Source: Cyclobacteriaceae bacterium
Lineage (GTDB): Bacteria; Bacteroidota; Bacteroidia; Cytophagales; Cyclobacteriaceae
Length of the DNA stretch: 64,000 nt
Direction of reading: 5' to 3'
NCBI GenBank assembly: GCA_016787645.1
Contig: JAEUUF010000002.1
Location: 186,001-250,000, forward strand
Every line of letters starts with the position of its first letter. Positions within the stretch are counted from its first letter, which is position 1. The position numbers were made by a program, and so were the translations under genes. Below are positions 1 to 10,200 of this stretch, piece by piece. Under the pieces are notes generated by a model. It was given only the letters and a program-made list of their open reading frames with translations. It was not told the origin of the DNA and searched no databases.

Positions 1-657
1 TACTTATATACCAAGAAAGTAATAGCCGCCGTACAACCGAACTATGTCCAGATCGGCAACGAGGTCAACGGGGGTATGCTCTGGGAGACGGGTCGCATCG
101 CCCAGCTCGGGAATTTCATCGCCCTGCTGAAAGAAGGATGCCGCGCAGTACGTGAGGTGGCCCCATCTGCCAAGATCCTCATCCACTTTGCCGGCACATC
201 CTCGGCCGATTGGTTCTTCACGCAATTGAAAACCAATTCCGTGGACTATGACCTCATGGCCATCTCGTATTACCCGATGTGGCACGGTTTCAGTTTGACT
301 GACCTCAAGACCCAAATCGACGGGTTGATTGCGGCCAACAACAAACCGCTCCTCATCGCGGAGACGGCGTACCCGTTTACCCTCGGCTACAATGACTTCA
401 CCAACAACATTCTTGGCAACAGTTCCCAGCTCATCCCGGCTTATCCCGCCACACCGGAAGGGCAGAAGAACTTCTTGTTGGCGATCAAAGCCTTGTTGAA
501 GCAAAATTCAAAAGGTGCCGGTTTCTGTTACTGGGGTGCCGAGTGGGTGGCCTTCCGTGGACCGACTGCAACCAATGGTTCAACCGCGGAGAACATGGCA
601 CTCTTCAGTTTTATCAACAAGGAGTTGCCAGCAACGGCTGTCTTCGCTGATCCTTAG
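1..657 (+). CDS. GH53 endo-beta-1,4-galactanase, 5'-truncated by window edge
   Basis: The reading frame is open from base 1, so the N-terminus lies outside the window; 218 residues remain. Glycoside hydrolase family 53 enzymes cut beta-1,4-galactan inside the chain, normally in the periplasm or outside the cell. Seen directly: the family signature QIGNEVNGGMLWE around visible residues 17-29, with Glu21 as the expected acid/base, and LLIAETAYPF with Glu121 as the expected nucleophile, at the right spacing in a TIM-barrel enzyme. The late motif SKGAGFCYWGAEW fits the last barrel strand. The stop at 655-657 faces the GH32 gene 10 bases away on the other strand. A GH2 gene 4 kb downstream could act on its products. 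Confidence 0.88.
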   Translation, partial: YLYTKKVIAAVQPNYVQIGNEVNGGMLWETGRIAQLGNFIALLKEGCRAVREVAPSAKILIHFAGTSSADWFFTQLKTNSVDYDLMAISYYPMWHGFSLTDLKTQIDGLIAANNKPLLIAETAYPFTLGYNDFTNNILGNSSQLIPAYPATPEGQKNFLLAIKALLKQNSKGAGFCYWGAEWVAFRGPTATNGSTAENMALFSFINKELPATAVFADP

Positions 658-667
658 GAGAACTATT

Positions 668-2158
668 TCACCACGTCCGCTGAACTTTCCAAACTTTCAG
701 GTTTCTAATCACAGAAGGTTTGGTGGAGTTGATAGTCTCATACGGCTGGGTAGGAAAAACCTGGCAGGTCATCCAATGCGTGCCGTCGTTCACGACTACT
801 TCCACCGACGACTGGTCAACAATCAATTGAAGTCGCCGTACCGGGTCGGTGAGCGGCATGACCTGAACCTGGCGGGCGAACTCCGGACTGAAATCCACTT
901 TACCGGATTTGCCCCGGTCGATTTGCAGCTGGTTGTCTCTGCACGCAATGCTCAGTATTTCTCCGGCAGAATTGGAGAGCGACAAGTCAAATGAATTCGT
1001 CGTGTCCGGAATTTCAAATTCAATGAGAGACGAAGAAAGCGGGAGCCCGGATTTTGGCAATTCTCCTGCCTCCTTGGCCGTAAAGAGGGGCGAGGTAAGC
1101 GATTGAAACTGGCCGGGGATGGCTTGCCGGAGGGCATAAGAATCTCCTTCCTTCACCAATTGCAATTCCCGCGGAAGGTTCATCGCACTGCGCCATACGG
1201 TGGTAGGAGTTCTCGTGGCGTATTCCCAATTGCTCATCCAGCCTTGCAGAATCCGTTTGCCGTCAGGCACATTACCAAAGGTGACTGCCGCATAGAAGTC
1301 CATGCCATAATCAAACCACTGTGATGAGGTGATCGGTGTGAATGTTTTCCCGTCGAAGTTTCCAATAAAATAGCGCGTAGCCGATCCGCCGTTGGGACCG
1401 TTCTTGTTCTGGCTGACAATCATCACCCATTTTTCTTCGTCACCTGCTTTCAACGGAAACAGGTCGGGGCATTCCCATACGCCATATTCCTCTCTTACCG
1501 GGGGAATAAACTCGCTGTCGAGCTGCCAGCTTTTCAGATCGGCAGAAGAATAGATCTTGATCCGGTCGCCCGCCGCGAGCGTCAGCGTCCAGCGTGCCAG
1601 GATGGTGTTCCAGAAAACTTTGGGATCGCGGAAGTCTTGCTCCCCGGAATTATTCAGTACCGGGTTTCCCTTGTATTTCGTCCAGGTCTTTCCCTCATCC
1701 AGGCTGTACGCAATGCCCTGGCTCTCCGTGTTCTTTCGGCCGGCCTTCCAGATTTCGTCATTGTGGTAGGTGAAGATGGCGACCATGGCGTTGGGTCCGA
1801 ACCCCGCCGTGTTGTTTTGATCGATCACCGCGCTACCTGAGAAAATCCAGCCGAGGCTGTCGGGATATAGCGCAATGGGAAGGTGTTGCCAATGCAGCAA
1901 GTCAGTACTCTCCGCATGACCCCAGTGCATCGGGCCCCAGACGGTGCTGTCGGGGTAGTATTGGTAGAACAGGTGGTACTTGCCATTGTAGTAGACCAGC
2001 CCATTGGGATCATTCATCCAGTGGGCCTCCGGTGAAAAATGAAAACCAGGGCGCCATGGTTCTTCATAGTACCCGGGGCTTCGTTCTTTTTGCACTGTGC
2101 AGTATTGCAGCGTGAGCCCGGCGAGCAATAGCAGTAGGATGATGCGCTGGTGAATCAT
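668..2158 (-). CDS. GH32 fructan hydrolase (levanase/inulinase type)
   Basis: 496 residues. Family 32 enzymes hydrolyse beta-fructosides (levan, inulin, sucrose). All three landmarks are present: WMNDPNG with nucleophile Asp50, FRDP with Asp178 (transition-state stabiliser) and WECPDLF with acid/base Glu229. An N-terminal five-bladed propeller is followed from about residue 345 by the beta-sandwich domain usual for the family. Residues 1-20 form a hydrophobic leader ending at a Cys; LQYC is a poor but possible lipobox, so it may be surface-anchored. No SusC/SusD or sugar transporter lies next to it in this window. Exo or endo specificity cannot be read from the motifs. Confidence 0.9.
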   Translation of the reverse strand: MIHQRIILLLLLAGLTLQYCTVQKERSPGYYEEPWRPGFHFSPEAHWMNDPNGLVYYNGKYHLFYQYYPDSTVWGPMHWGHAESTDLLHWQHLPIALYPDSLGWIFSGSAVIDQNNTAGFGPNAMVAIFTYHNDEIWKAGRKNTESQGIAYSLDEGKTWTKYKGNPVLNNSGEQDFRDPKVFWNTILARWTLTLAAGDRIKIYSSADLKSWQLDSEFIPPVREEYGVWECPDLFPLKAGDEEKWVMIVSQNKNGPNGGSATRYFIGNFDGKTFTPITSSQWFDYGMDFYAAVTFGNVPDGKRILQGWMSNWEYATRTPTTVWRSAMNLPRELQLVKEGDSYALRQAIPGQFQSLTSPLFTAKEAGELPKSGLPLSSSLIEFEIPDTTNSFDLSLSNSAGEILSIACRDNQLQIDRGKSGKVDFSPEFARQVQVMPLTDPVRRLQLIVDQSSVEVVVNDGTHWMTCQVFPTQPYETINSTKPSVIRNLKVWKVQRTW

Positions 2159-2331
2159 GATAGGTATGCTAATTTATTGAATCAAATGATAGGCTTTCTG
2201 TTTCTTACCCAGATTCTCAGATCCAACTTGTTCAGGTATTTGTCTAGTTGCCGCAGGGTATTTCTGGCAACAATCAATTCATATGCTATTTTGGGCGTTA
2301 TCGCGTATTATTACACAACGATGATTTCGTA

Positions 2332-2991
2332 ATGCCTGATCGGATGCAGAGAGCGAACAATACCCTGAATGCCCCCCTGGCTAATTTGGTTGAGAAGTTG
2401 ATCAAACAATTTGATCAAATCCCGTCCTCGCGCAAAGATCGGCTCACGCAATTTTCTCGCTTCGTGGAAGACCATGCCCGCTTAGGGAAACCATCCCAAT
2501 TGAATTTCATTTGCACCCACAATTCAAGACGTAGTCATATTGCCCAGCTCTGGGCTTTGACCGCGGCGCATTACTACGGGATACCGGGTATTCGGTGCTA
2601 CTCCGGGGGAACGGAAGCAACGGCCTTCAACCCAAGGGCGGTGCGGGCCATGCAGGCAGCCGGTTTTTCGATCCACGTCAGCAAAGAAGGGGAGAATCCT
2701 GTCTATGAAGTGCAATACGCCACCACTGCAGACCCTGTGCTTGTCTTCTCCAAAACCTACGATGATCCAGTGAACCCGACGCGGGACTTCGCCGCCATCA
2801 TGACCTGCTCACACGCCGACCAGAATTGCCCGGTGGTCATTGGTGCGTCCACGCGCATTGCGCTTACCTACGATGATCCCAAGGATTTTGACGGTACGCC
2901 GCAAGAGGAAGCAAAGTACAAAGAGCGGGTCGAAGAAATTGGCCGTGAGTTGCTCTACGCTTTTTCCATGGTGAAACCCCAGGCGAAATGA
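2332..2991 (+). CDS. arsC: Thioredoxin-type arsenate reductase / low-MW phosphatase family protein
   Basis: 219 residues from the ATG at 2332; an ORF extension to 2248 exists but is unlike the family. It should reduce arsenate to arsenite in the cytoplasm. The low-molecular-weight phosphatase loop is CTHNSRRS (Cys61-X5-Arg67). A later CSHADQNC gives Cys159-X6-Cys166, the same spacing as the Cys relay of thioredoxin-coupled ArsC enzymes. The N-terminal ~55 residues form an extra helical extension. The stop overlaps the acr3 start by four bases (ATGA), so the two genes form an operon: reduction, then export. No ArsR gene sits beside it. Confidence 0.85.
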   Translation: MPDRMQRANNTLNAPLANLVEKLIKQFDQIPSSRKDRLTQFSRFVEDHARLGKPSQLNFICTHNSRRSHIAQLWALTAAHYYGIPGIRCYSGGTEATAFNPRAVRAMQAAGFSIHVSKEGENPVYEVQYATTADPVLVFSKTYDDPVNPTRDFAAIMTCSHADQNCPVVIGASTRIALTYDDPKDFDGTPQEEAKYKERVEEIGRELLYAFSMVKPQAK

Positions 2992-4031
2992 CCGCTCAGC
3001 CAAAACTGGGTTTTCTAGACCGGTACCTCACGCTGTGGATCTTCCTGGCTATGATCGTCGGCGTGTTGCTGGGAAATTTCTTTCCTGTCCAGGAGTGGAT
3101 GCACCTCTTCCAGGCCGGCACCACCAACTTGCTCATCGCGGCAGGACTCATCATCATGATGTTCCCGCCACTGGCCAAGGTGCGCTATGAGCACCTCGGC
3201 AAGGTCTTCAGCAACGTGAAAGTTATCGCGCTTTCACTAGTCCTCAATTGGCTCGTTGGCCCCGTACTCATGTTCATCCTGGCCATCCTCTTCTTGCGCG
3301 ACAAGCCCGACTACATGACGGGATTGATTCTCATCGGACTGGCCCGGTGCATAGCCATGGTGCTGGTATGGAACGACCTGGCGAAAGGAGACAAGGAATA
3401 TGCGGCGGGCCTGGTGGCTTTAAACAGCATCTTCCAGGTGATCTTTTACAGTTTGTTCGCGTGGTTGTTCATCACGTTTCTCCCGCCTTATGTCGGCTTG
3501 ACCGGCGTCATCGTTCATGTAAGTATGCGGGATGTGGCTGAGAGTGTGTTTCTCTACCTCGGTGTTCCGTTTATTGCCGGCTTCCTCACGCGTTTGTATT
3601 TCATAAAAACCAAAGGAGAGGAGTGGTACGTTCAGCAGGTGGTGCCGCGTATCAGCCCCCTCACATTGATCGCGCTGCTGTTTACGATCGTGGTCATGTT
3701 CAGCTTCAAGGGCAAAATGATCGTAGATATCCCGTGGGATGTCGTGCGCATTGCCATACCCCTGGTACTTTATTTCATCATCATGTTTGTCCTGAGTTTC
3801 GTGTTGGCCCGGAAGCTCGGGGCAAACTATGCGGAGAATGCTTCGGTGTCGTTTACGGCTACGGGCAACAACTTTGAGCTGGCCATCGCGGTTGCGGTTG
3901 GCGTTTTCGGAATCAACTCCGGCCAGGCATTTGCCGGTGTCATTGGCCCTTTGATTGAAGTACCCGCGCTGATTCTCCTGGTTAACCTTGCCTTTTGGTT
4001 TCAGCGCCGGTGGTATGCGAAGGCGGCCTGA
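2988..4031 (+). CDS. acr3: ACR3-family arsenite efflux permease
   Basis: 347 residues with about ten hydrophobic segments, the usual size and topology of ACR3 (bile/arsenite/riboflavin transporter superfamily). It exports arsenite across the inner membrane using the proton gradient. The conserved ACR3 cysteine is visible in [13 protein letters not shown] (Cys121), and [17 protein letters not shown] is the second conserved segment. It starts inside the arsC stop codon, so the two are translationally coupled. The absence of a neighbouring arsR or arsA suggests regulation from elsewhere or constitutive expression. Confidence 0.93.
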   Translation: MTAQPKLGFLDRYLTLWIFLAMIVGVLLGNFFPVQEWMHLFQAGTTNLLIAAGLIIMMFPPLAKVRYEHLGKVFSNVKVIALSLVLNWLVGPVLMFILAILFLRDKPDYMTGLILIGLARCIAMVLVWNDLAKGDKEYAAGLVALNSIFQVIFYSLFAWLFITFLPPYVGLTGVIVHVSMRDVAESVFLYLGVPFIAGFLTRLYFIKTKGEEWYVQQVVPRISPLTLIALLFTIVVMFSFKGKMIVDIPWDVVRIAIPLVLYFIIMFVLSFVLARKLGANYAENASVSFTATGNNFELAIAVAVGVFGINSGQAFAGVIGPLIEVPALILLVNLAFWFQRRWYAKAA

Positions 4032-4042
4032 GGGTAAGCGGA

Positions 4043-4765
4043 TTATTTACTTCGCAGTGCCAGGATCATTTCGTCATTGAAGCCGGGCTGCCCCGCGCGT
4101 TGAACAAGCTCACCAACAGGAATCAACGCGGCAAGCCGGTGGAAGAGTACACTGTAATTCACATAACTGCCCCGATCCGGGTCCTTGATAATTTGTATCA
4201 GCTCTTCGTTCGTCAGGCTCATGTCGACGTAGGTCAACTGCCCTGCGGCGTAGATTGCAAAGCCTTCAAAAAACCAAATAGGTCCCATGGCTTCTTCGTT
4301 GCCGCCGAGGATACGGATGTGAAGGCGGTGAGCCATCTCGTGCGCCAGCAGCATGGAGAAAGAATGTGCCTCTTTTCCCTCGGGATATACCTGTGCGTAG
4401 AAGGCTGGCGACATGGTTATCAGTACCCTCTTTTCCAGGGCGGCGCAATACGTTTCGGGCAGCGCGGTGGTTGTATCTTCCTGGAGGAGCTTCAACAACG
4501 TTTGATTGAACATCAACTTGTCATCGAGGATCATGACACTGTCCATGAATTCATCCCGGGTGTAAGCCTGCCAGCCATTTTCTTCCGCGAAAGCGCGTAC
4601 AATTTCCCTGGCCGAATCAACGGACTGCTGCAGTTGCGCCCGGCTGGTTTCAAGGGAAGGAGCCAGGATCAATGGCAATCGCTGCGCCTGTGCGGAGTCA
4701 AGTTGTGACTTCGGTGTACACGCAGCTACAGCGGAGAGGATCAACCCCAGGAGAAAAATGCGCAT
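4043..4765 (-). CDS. Lipoprotein with HExxH zinc-peptidase signature
   Basis: 240 residues. A hydrophobic leader ends in the lipobox AVAAC (Cys16), so the protein should be a lipoprotein in the outer or periplasmic membrane. HEMAH at 142-146 and a downstream FFEGFAIY (Glu167) form a gluzincin-like HExxH...E arrangement, as in peptidase MA-like proteins, so zinc-dependent proteolysis is plausible but unproven. It begins six bases after the stop of the GH2 gene on the same strand, so the pair is probably co-transcribed. Specific substrates cannot be inferred. Confidence 0.6.
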   Translation of the reverse strand: MRIFLLGLILSAVAACTPKSQLDSAQAQRLPLILAPSLETSRAQLQQSVDSAREIVRAFAEENGWQAYTRDEFMDSVMILDDKLMFNQTLLKLLQEDTTTALPETYCAALEKRVLITMSPAFYAQVYPEGKEAHSFSMLLAHEMAHRLHIRILGGNEEAMGPIWFFEGFAIYAAGQLTYVDMSLTNEELIQIIKDPDRGSYVNYSVLFHRLAALIPVGELVQRAGQPGFNDEMILALRSK

Positions 4766-4771
4766 GAAGAA

Positions 4772-7189
4772 TCAGTCAACTACTTTGATGGTGGTGGTTC
4801 CTTTGAGCCCTGTGCCGGAAAGTCCCAACTTCACTTCACCCTTTTGCCCGCCCGAGAGAATAACCATCGCCTTGCCGTAGAACAATTTGACTTTGTTTCC
4901 CTGGAATGGTTCAAGCGATTGCGGATCGCCGTTGCCAACGCCGGCAATCTGCGCAGGGCCGGTCAGCGTAATGTCAAGTGAGTTATTGGCCAGGGGGCAT
5001 GGGTTGCCATTCTTGTCGATGGCTTCTACCAGTACATAAGAGAGATCCTCACCTCCGGCCTTGATGCTCACACGATCGGGTGTGAGCCGCAGGGAAACTG
5101 GGTCACCCGCTGTGCGCAGGGTGACTTCTCCAATCTTCACACCTTCTTTGTAGGCGATCGCCTTCAGCTCACCGGGTTGATAAGTAACGTCTTCCCAAAT
5201 CAATCGAAACCGCTCAGTGGATTTCATCGATTTGGGATTCTTGCACCGTTGCCCCATGGATTTCCCATTGAGAAATAATTCCGCGCAGTCGCCATTGGTG
5301 TACACCATCACGGGCACTTTCCCGATGTCGGCCTTCCAGTTCCAGTGGGGAAGAATATGAATGGTGTTTTCTTCCGGCTTCCAGTAGCTCTTGTACAAAT
5401 AGTACCGGTCTTTCGGAATGCCGCACATATCGACAATGCCGAAGTAAGAACCCCGCGCGGCTTCTTTGTTGGTGAACCCCATGTTCTTTACTTCCTGGTT
5501 GGTGTACGGAGTGGGCTCCCCGAGGTAGTCAAAGCCGGTCCACACAAACTCGCCCGCGATGTAAGGCTCATCCTGTTGCCACATGAAATCATCGTCGGCG
5601 ATCTCGGCCCAGTCGGGCGCATTGAGATCATAGGAACTGACTTGCAACGACTTGGTAAAATCAGTCTTCGCTTTGGGCAGCGGTAGCTCGTAGAATCCCC
5701 GTGTGCTTACGGTGGATGCCGATTCGCTGATGATTACCGACTTTCCAGGTTCCAATTGGCGGGCAAGGGCATAGCGGCGACCGTAGTTCCAACTGTGCAC
5801 GTCATAATAGTCAAAATGGCGCAGGCTGGCGCTGGGCTGGTTGTCGCAGACGAGGGTGACGGGCCGAGTCATGTCGTACTTGCGCACGTAGTTCACCATC
5901 GATTGCAGTTTGGCAAACCCGCCATTTATGTTGTACTGTACATCGCCGATCTCGTTGCCCACGCTCCACAAAAAGATTGAAGGGTGGTTGCGGTCGCGTG
6001 TGATCCAGTTCTTTACATTCCGCTGGGCAAATTCGTCGAAGCTGGCGTCCTGAGCCAGGTCGGCTTTCCCATCATACTTGTCGAAGATCTCTTCGAAGAC
6101 GAGGATACCCATACGGTCGCAGAGTTCAAGCACTTCGGGCGCCGGTACATTGTGGCTGGTCCGAATAGCATTCGCGCCCATGGCTTTCATGATTTCGAGC
6201 TGCCGCTCCATGGCCCGCGTGTTGAACGCCGCACCCAGGGGCCCATGATCGTGATGGAGATTAACTCCTTTCAGCTGTACTCGACGATCGTTGAGGTAGA
6301 ATCCCTTGTCCGCTGTAAAATAAATCGTTCGGATGCCAAAAGGCGTGATCGACACATCCGCCACTTTGTCTCCGCGATAAATGGTGGTGCGCACCTGGTA
6401 AAGTGCCGGATGATCGATGTCCCAGCGCGTGGGATTGGATAACGTGATGGTGATTTCGTTCTCAGCAGTTTTTCCGGCGTTGATGGAAAGTTTTGCTTCC
6501 TTCTTTGTCACTTCGACGCCGGATGGATTCAGAATAGCGTATTCAATCCTTGCCTCTTCGGCGCTGTTGCTGTGGTTGTTCACCGTCGTGGCCATGCGCA
6601 CATCGGCATAATGCGGTTTAATGATAGGAGTTGTCACGGACGTGCCCCACAGGGCCGTGTGCACCTGATCAGCAACGATCATCTGCACTTTCCGGTAGAT
6701 GCCCGCGCCCGGGTACCAACGGCTGTCGTGCTGCCGGGTATCGACATGCACAGCGACATTGTTCTTCTTCCCGGGCTGAATGAGTTTGGTAATATCCAGG
6801 TAGAATAAATTATATCCATAATCCCAGCTGCCAGCGAGTTGACCGTTGACATATACTTTGGGCGAAGCCATCACGCCATCGAAAACCAGGTAGATCGTCT
6901 TACCGGCGTAGGAGGAAGGAATCTCAAGTGATCGGCGGTACCAGCCTTCACCTTTCCAGGGCAGTTTTCCGGTGTTGCCGTCACCGTCGGGAATTGACGG
7001 GCCGGCAATGGCCCAGTCGTGGGGTATGGTCACTGTCGGCCAATCGCTATCGTTGAAATCCGCGCCTTGTGCAGCCGTCTGATCACCTGGGTAGAATTTC
7101 CACCCATGCGAGAGTGTAAGGGTGGAACGTTGGGCGACAGCCTGAAAAACGACCATCAACAGCAGAGCGCCAAGGATATGATTTTTCAT
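4772..7189 (-). CDS. GH2 beta-galactosidase-type hydrolase with DUF4982 domain
   Basis: 805 residues with signal peptide MKNHILGALLLMVVFQAVAQ. Domain order: jelly-roll sugar-binding domain (about 30-185), Ig-like domain (190-290), TIM barrel (295-600), DUF4982 (about 610-680) and a C-terminal Ig-like domain (690-805). Catalytic residues: acid/base Glu413 in SVGNE and nucleophile Glu489 in ISES. This architecture is common in Bacteroidota periplasmic exo-glycosidases acting on plant or algal glycans; most characterised members are beta-galactosidases, but glucuronidase or mannosidase activity cannot be excluded. The GH53 galactanase at the window start would make a sensible partner. It likely forms an operon with the downstream lipoprotein. 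Confidence 0.88.
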   Translation of the reverse strand: MKNHILGALLLMVVFQAVAQRSTLTLSHGWKFYPGDQTAAQGADFNDSDWPTVTIPHDWAIAGPSIPDGDGNTGKLPWKGEGWYRRSLEIPSSYAGKTIYLVFDGVMASPKVYVNGQLAGSWDYGYNLFYLDITKLIQPGKKNNVAVHVDTRQHDSRWYPGAGIYRKVQMIVADQVHTALWGTSVTTPIIKPHYADVRMATTVNNHSNSAEEARIEYAILNPSGVEVTKKEAKLSINAGKTAENEITITLSNPTRWDIDHPALYQVRTTIYRGDKVADVSITPFGIRTIYFTADKGFYLNDRRVQLKGVNLHHDHGPLGAAFNTRAMERQLEIMKAMGANAIRTSHNVPAPEVLELCDRMGILVFEEIFDKYDGKADLAQDASFDEFAQRNVKNWITRDRNHPSIFLWSVGNEIGDVQYNINGGFAKLQSMVNYVRKYDMTRPVTLVCDNQPSASLRHFDYYDVHSWNYGRRYALARQLEPGKSVIISESASTVSTRGFYELPLPKAKTDFTKSLQVSSYDLNAPDWAEIADDDFMWQQDEPYIAGEFVWTGFDYLGEPTPYTNQEVKNMGFTNKEAARGSYFGIVDMCGIPKDRYYLYKSYWKPEENTIHILPHWNWKADIGKVPVMVYTNGDCAELFLNGKSMGQRCKNPKSMKSTERFRLIWEDVTYQPGELKAIAYKEGVKIGEVTLRTAGDPVSLRLTPDRVSIKAGGEDLSYVLVEAIDKNGNPCPLANNSLDITLTGPAQIAGVGNGDPQSLEPFQGNKVKLFYGKAMVILSGGQKGEVKLGLSGTGLKGTTTIKVVD

Positions 7190-7251
7190 CCCGCTAAACT
7201 ACGGATGAATCGCGTTGATTGGAATACGTTTGCTATTCTCCTTGCGCGCGG

Positions 7252-10200
7252 CTACCGGATAACCAGGCGGGACGAAGTCTGACCTCCGTTGTGCAACACG
7301 GTAACGATGTACACTCCGGAGGGCAATCCTGCTCGTTGGACTTGGATCTCGGGGGAAAGGGACTTGCCCGTGGAGAATTCAGCAAGGTAAACTACCCTTC
7401 CGAGAAGGTCTGAGACACGGACCGCCACACGTTCGTCAGCGCTGACTCCATTTAGAAGAAGGTTGAACTGATCGCCCGAGGCAGGATTCGGATAGACCAC
7501 GAAAGTGGGTTGCCCCGTCGAATTCAGTTCCACTGAAACAACCTTTGAATAGTGAACCGCTTGGTCAAAGTCAGTTTGCTTCAGCCGGTAGTATGACCTG
7601 CCGTAGAACGGTTTTTCATCCACGAAAGTGTATGTAGTCTCGCCCGCTTTGGTTCCCTGCCCTTCGACGCGTGCAAAGGCAACAAAGGAAGTTCCGTCGG
7701 GTGAGCGTTCAAGGTCATAATAGTCGTTGTTCAGTTCGGAAGCTGTAACCCAACGCAATTCAACCCGGGTTCCGGTGGGTCGTGCCTCGAAAGACTTCAA
7801 CTCGATGGGCAGGGGGTTAGCACCGCCCGTGGAGTTGCCAATCGTCATGATGCTGAAGGTATTGAACGCATTGGAGGTGATTGTCCCGGAGCCTGCGGCC
7901 GATCCGGTTCCACCCACGTCAAACCACACGGTTCCTGCGCCATTGGTTTTCACCACGCGGAGGTTGGCGGGATCAGTGACTCCATCCGAACTGCCGATCC
8001 CATAATAGAGTGTGGCTGTTGCGGTGGTCAGGTTGGCAACCGCCGACCGGTTCACGCTCCAATAGCGTACGCCCGATACGCGGTCGATGGTACCCGGCAA
8101 CGTGTAGCCCAGCGCCGCCGCTGACGCGTTGAAGTGTTCCACGGTATAAGTCACATTTGTAGCATCGGAATGTGTAACATTCAGTACAATCGGCCGGTAA
8201 GTACCGCTTTTGCCGATCGGGAAATTCAAGGTGGTGGTGGCGCTCGATCCAAGGTCGATCGACATGGGTCCATCCACGAAGGTGCTCGCGCTTCCGATAT
8301 TGACAGTGCTTCCGTTGGCCAGTGCCAGGTAGTTGGCCCCGGTGGTTTGAACGACGCCCGCGGTAAGGGTAAGGTTGCCCAGGATATTAGCCAGGCCTCC
8401 CATGGTAAAATCAGTGGCAAAACCGCTGGTGTTGTTGATGACAACGTTCCGGTACGTTACCGCATCACCGCCCGAGCCTGCTGATCCGGGAATGATCTGC
8501 TGGTTGCCGGTGGCATTGAATGTCAATGTTGCCGTGTTGTTGAAAGTAAGCATCCCAAAAGGGGTACCGCCGCGAACGATATTCCGCTTGATGCTCATCG
8601 TGGAGCTGTTGTTGAAAACCAATTCGGTAAGCAAGGCGGCACCTGAAGTAAATGTCAGGTCGCGGCCCACCGTGAGCCCGGTGGTGTTGTTGAAGGTCAA
8701 TCCTGTTTTAGGTCCGCCGGAGTTCGTCAGCGTCAAGTCACGCCCCACAGTCAGCGTGGACGCGTTGCTGAAGGTCAGGCTGTTAGTGGCTACGGTGCCG
8801 GCAGAACTGGTCAATAACAGATCCTGACCGGCGGACAAGGTGCCGCTGGTGACATTGACCTGGATAGCACCCGTCCCGCCGCTGCGGGTGAGGGTTAAAT
8901 TGTTGGCCACCTGAAACGCACCGTTATTTTGAATGGTGGTGGTCACCGAGTTGTTCGTGGAGTTGTTGATGGATGCCTTTCCGTTAATTTGAAGCGTACC
9001 GTTGTCGATCGTCAGCGACGTGTTGGCGCCGCTGCTGGAGAGATTCACCTCGGCCACTTGCGGGGTACCTCCGCTGACGGTCACGGCATTATCCTGGATG
9101 TTGGCAATGCTGCCTACGGTGGGTGGTGTAGCCGCTATCGCACCACCGTACCCGATGGTCGACCAGGTGGAATTGACACTCCAGTCACCATTCGCGCGTG
9201 AATAAAACACCGTAGGTTCCACGTTGGTGATGCACAATTTGAACGTACCGCGGTATCCCGTGCCCGTCAGGTTGTCAACGGATATGTAATACGTATTTCC
9301 TACCACCAGCGCGTTGTAGGTCAAGGTCAGGTCATTGTATTGTCCGGCCCGGTTTACGGAAGCGAGGCCGGTGGTACCGTTGCTGGCCCACAGGGCAACG
9401 TAGGGATATTGCAGGGTTCCTTCCGGAGCGCCGGTCTTTAACTGGATGGTCGTGGAAGTGTACAGGGCGGTGAACTTGAACCACCGGTTGTAGTTCGGGC
9501 CGCTGTCCCATAAAGCGCCTTTATTCTTGTCGGCCGTGGCGTTGACCGTGGTGTAGGCGCCATCCGCCGAACACCAGTTGTTGAGGTCGGTCAGCGTAAT
9601 GGCTCCCTCGTAGTAGTTATAGTCTGGAACATCGCTGAGGCACAGCTTGAAAGTGCCGCGATACCCGGTGCCCGTGAGGTTATCCACCGAAATGTAATAG
9701 GTCACGCCGGGTACAAGGCCCATGTAATCAACTTCAAGGTCTGTGTATTGTCCATTGCGGTTTACGGACGTGAGCTCGGTGGTGCCATTGGTTGACCAGA
9801 GTGCGAGGTAGGGATATTGCAAGGTGCCTTCTGATCCGCCGGTCAGCAATTGAACTTTCATGTAGGTGGTCGTGGCGATGAACTTGAACCAGCGGTTGTA
9901 GTTCGGCCCGCTGTCCCACGTGCTTCCTTTGTTTTTATCGGCCGTGGCGTCGACGGTGGTATAGGCGCCATCCAGCGAACAGCCGTTGATGAGGCTGGAT
10001 ACATCGGTGGCCCCTTCGTAATAGTTGTTACCCACTCCATCGGAAAGACAAAGTTTGAACGTGCCGCGGTAGCCGGTTCCGGTGAGGTTGTCAACCGAGA
10101 TATAATAGACCACGCCGGGTGTCAACCCAAGGTAATCCACCTCCAGGTCGGTGTACTGGCCGTTGCGGTTCACTGACGTGAGTTCGGTGGTACCATTCGT

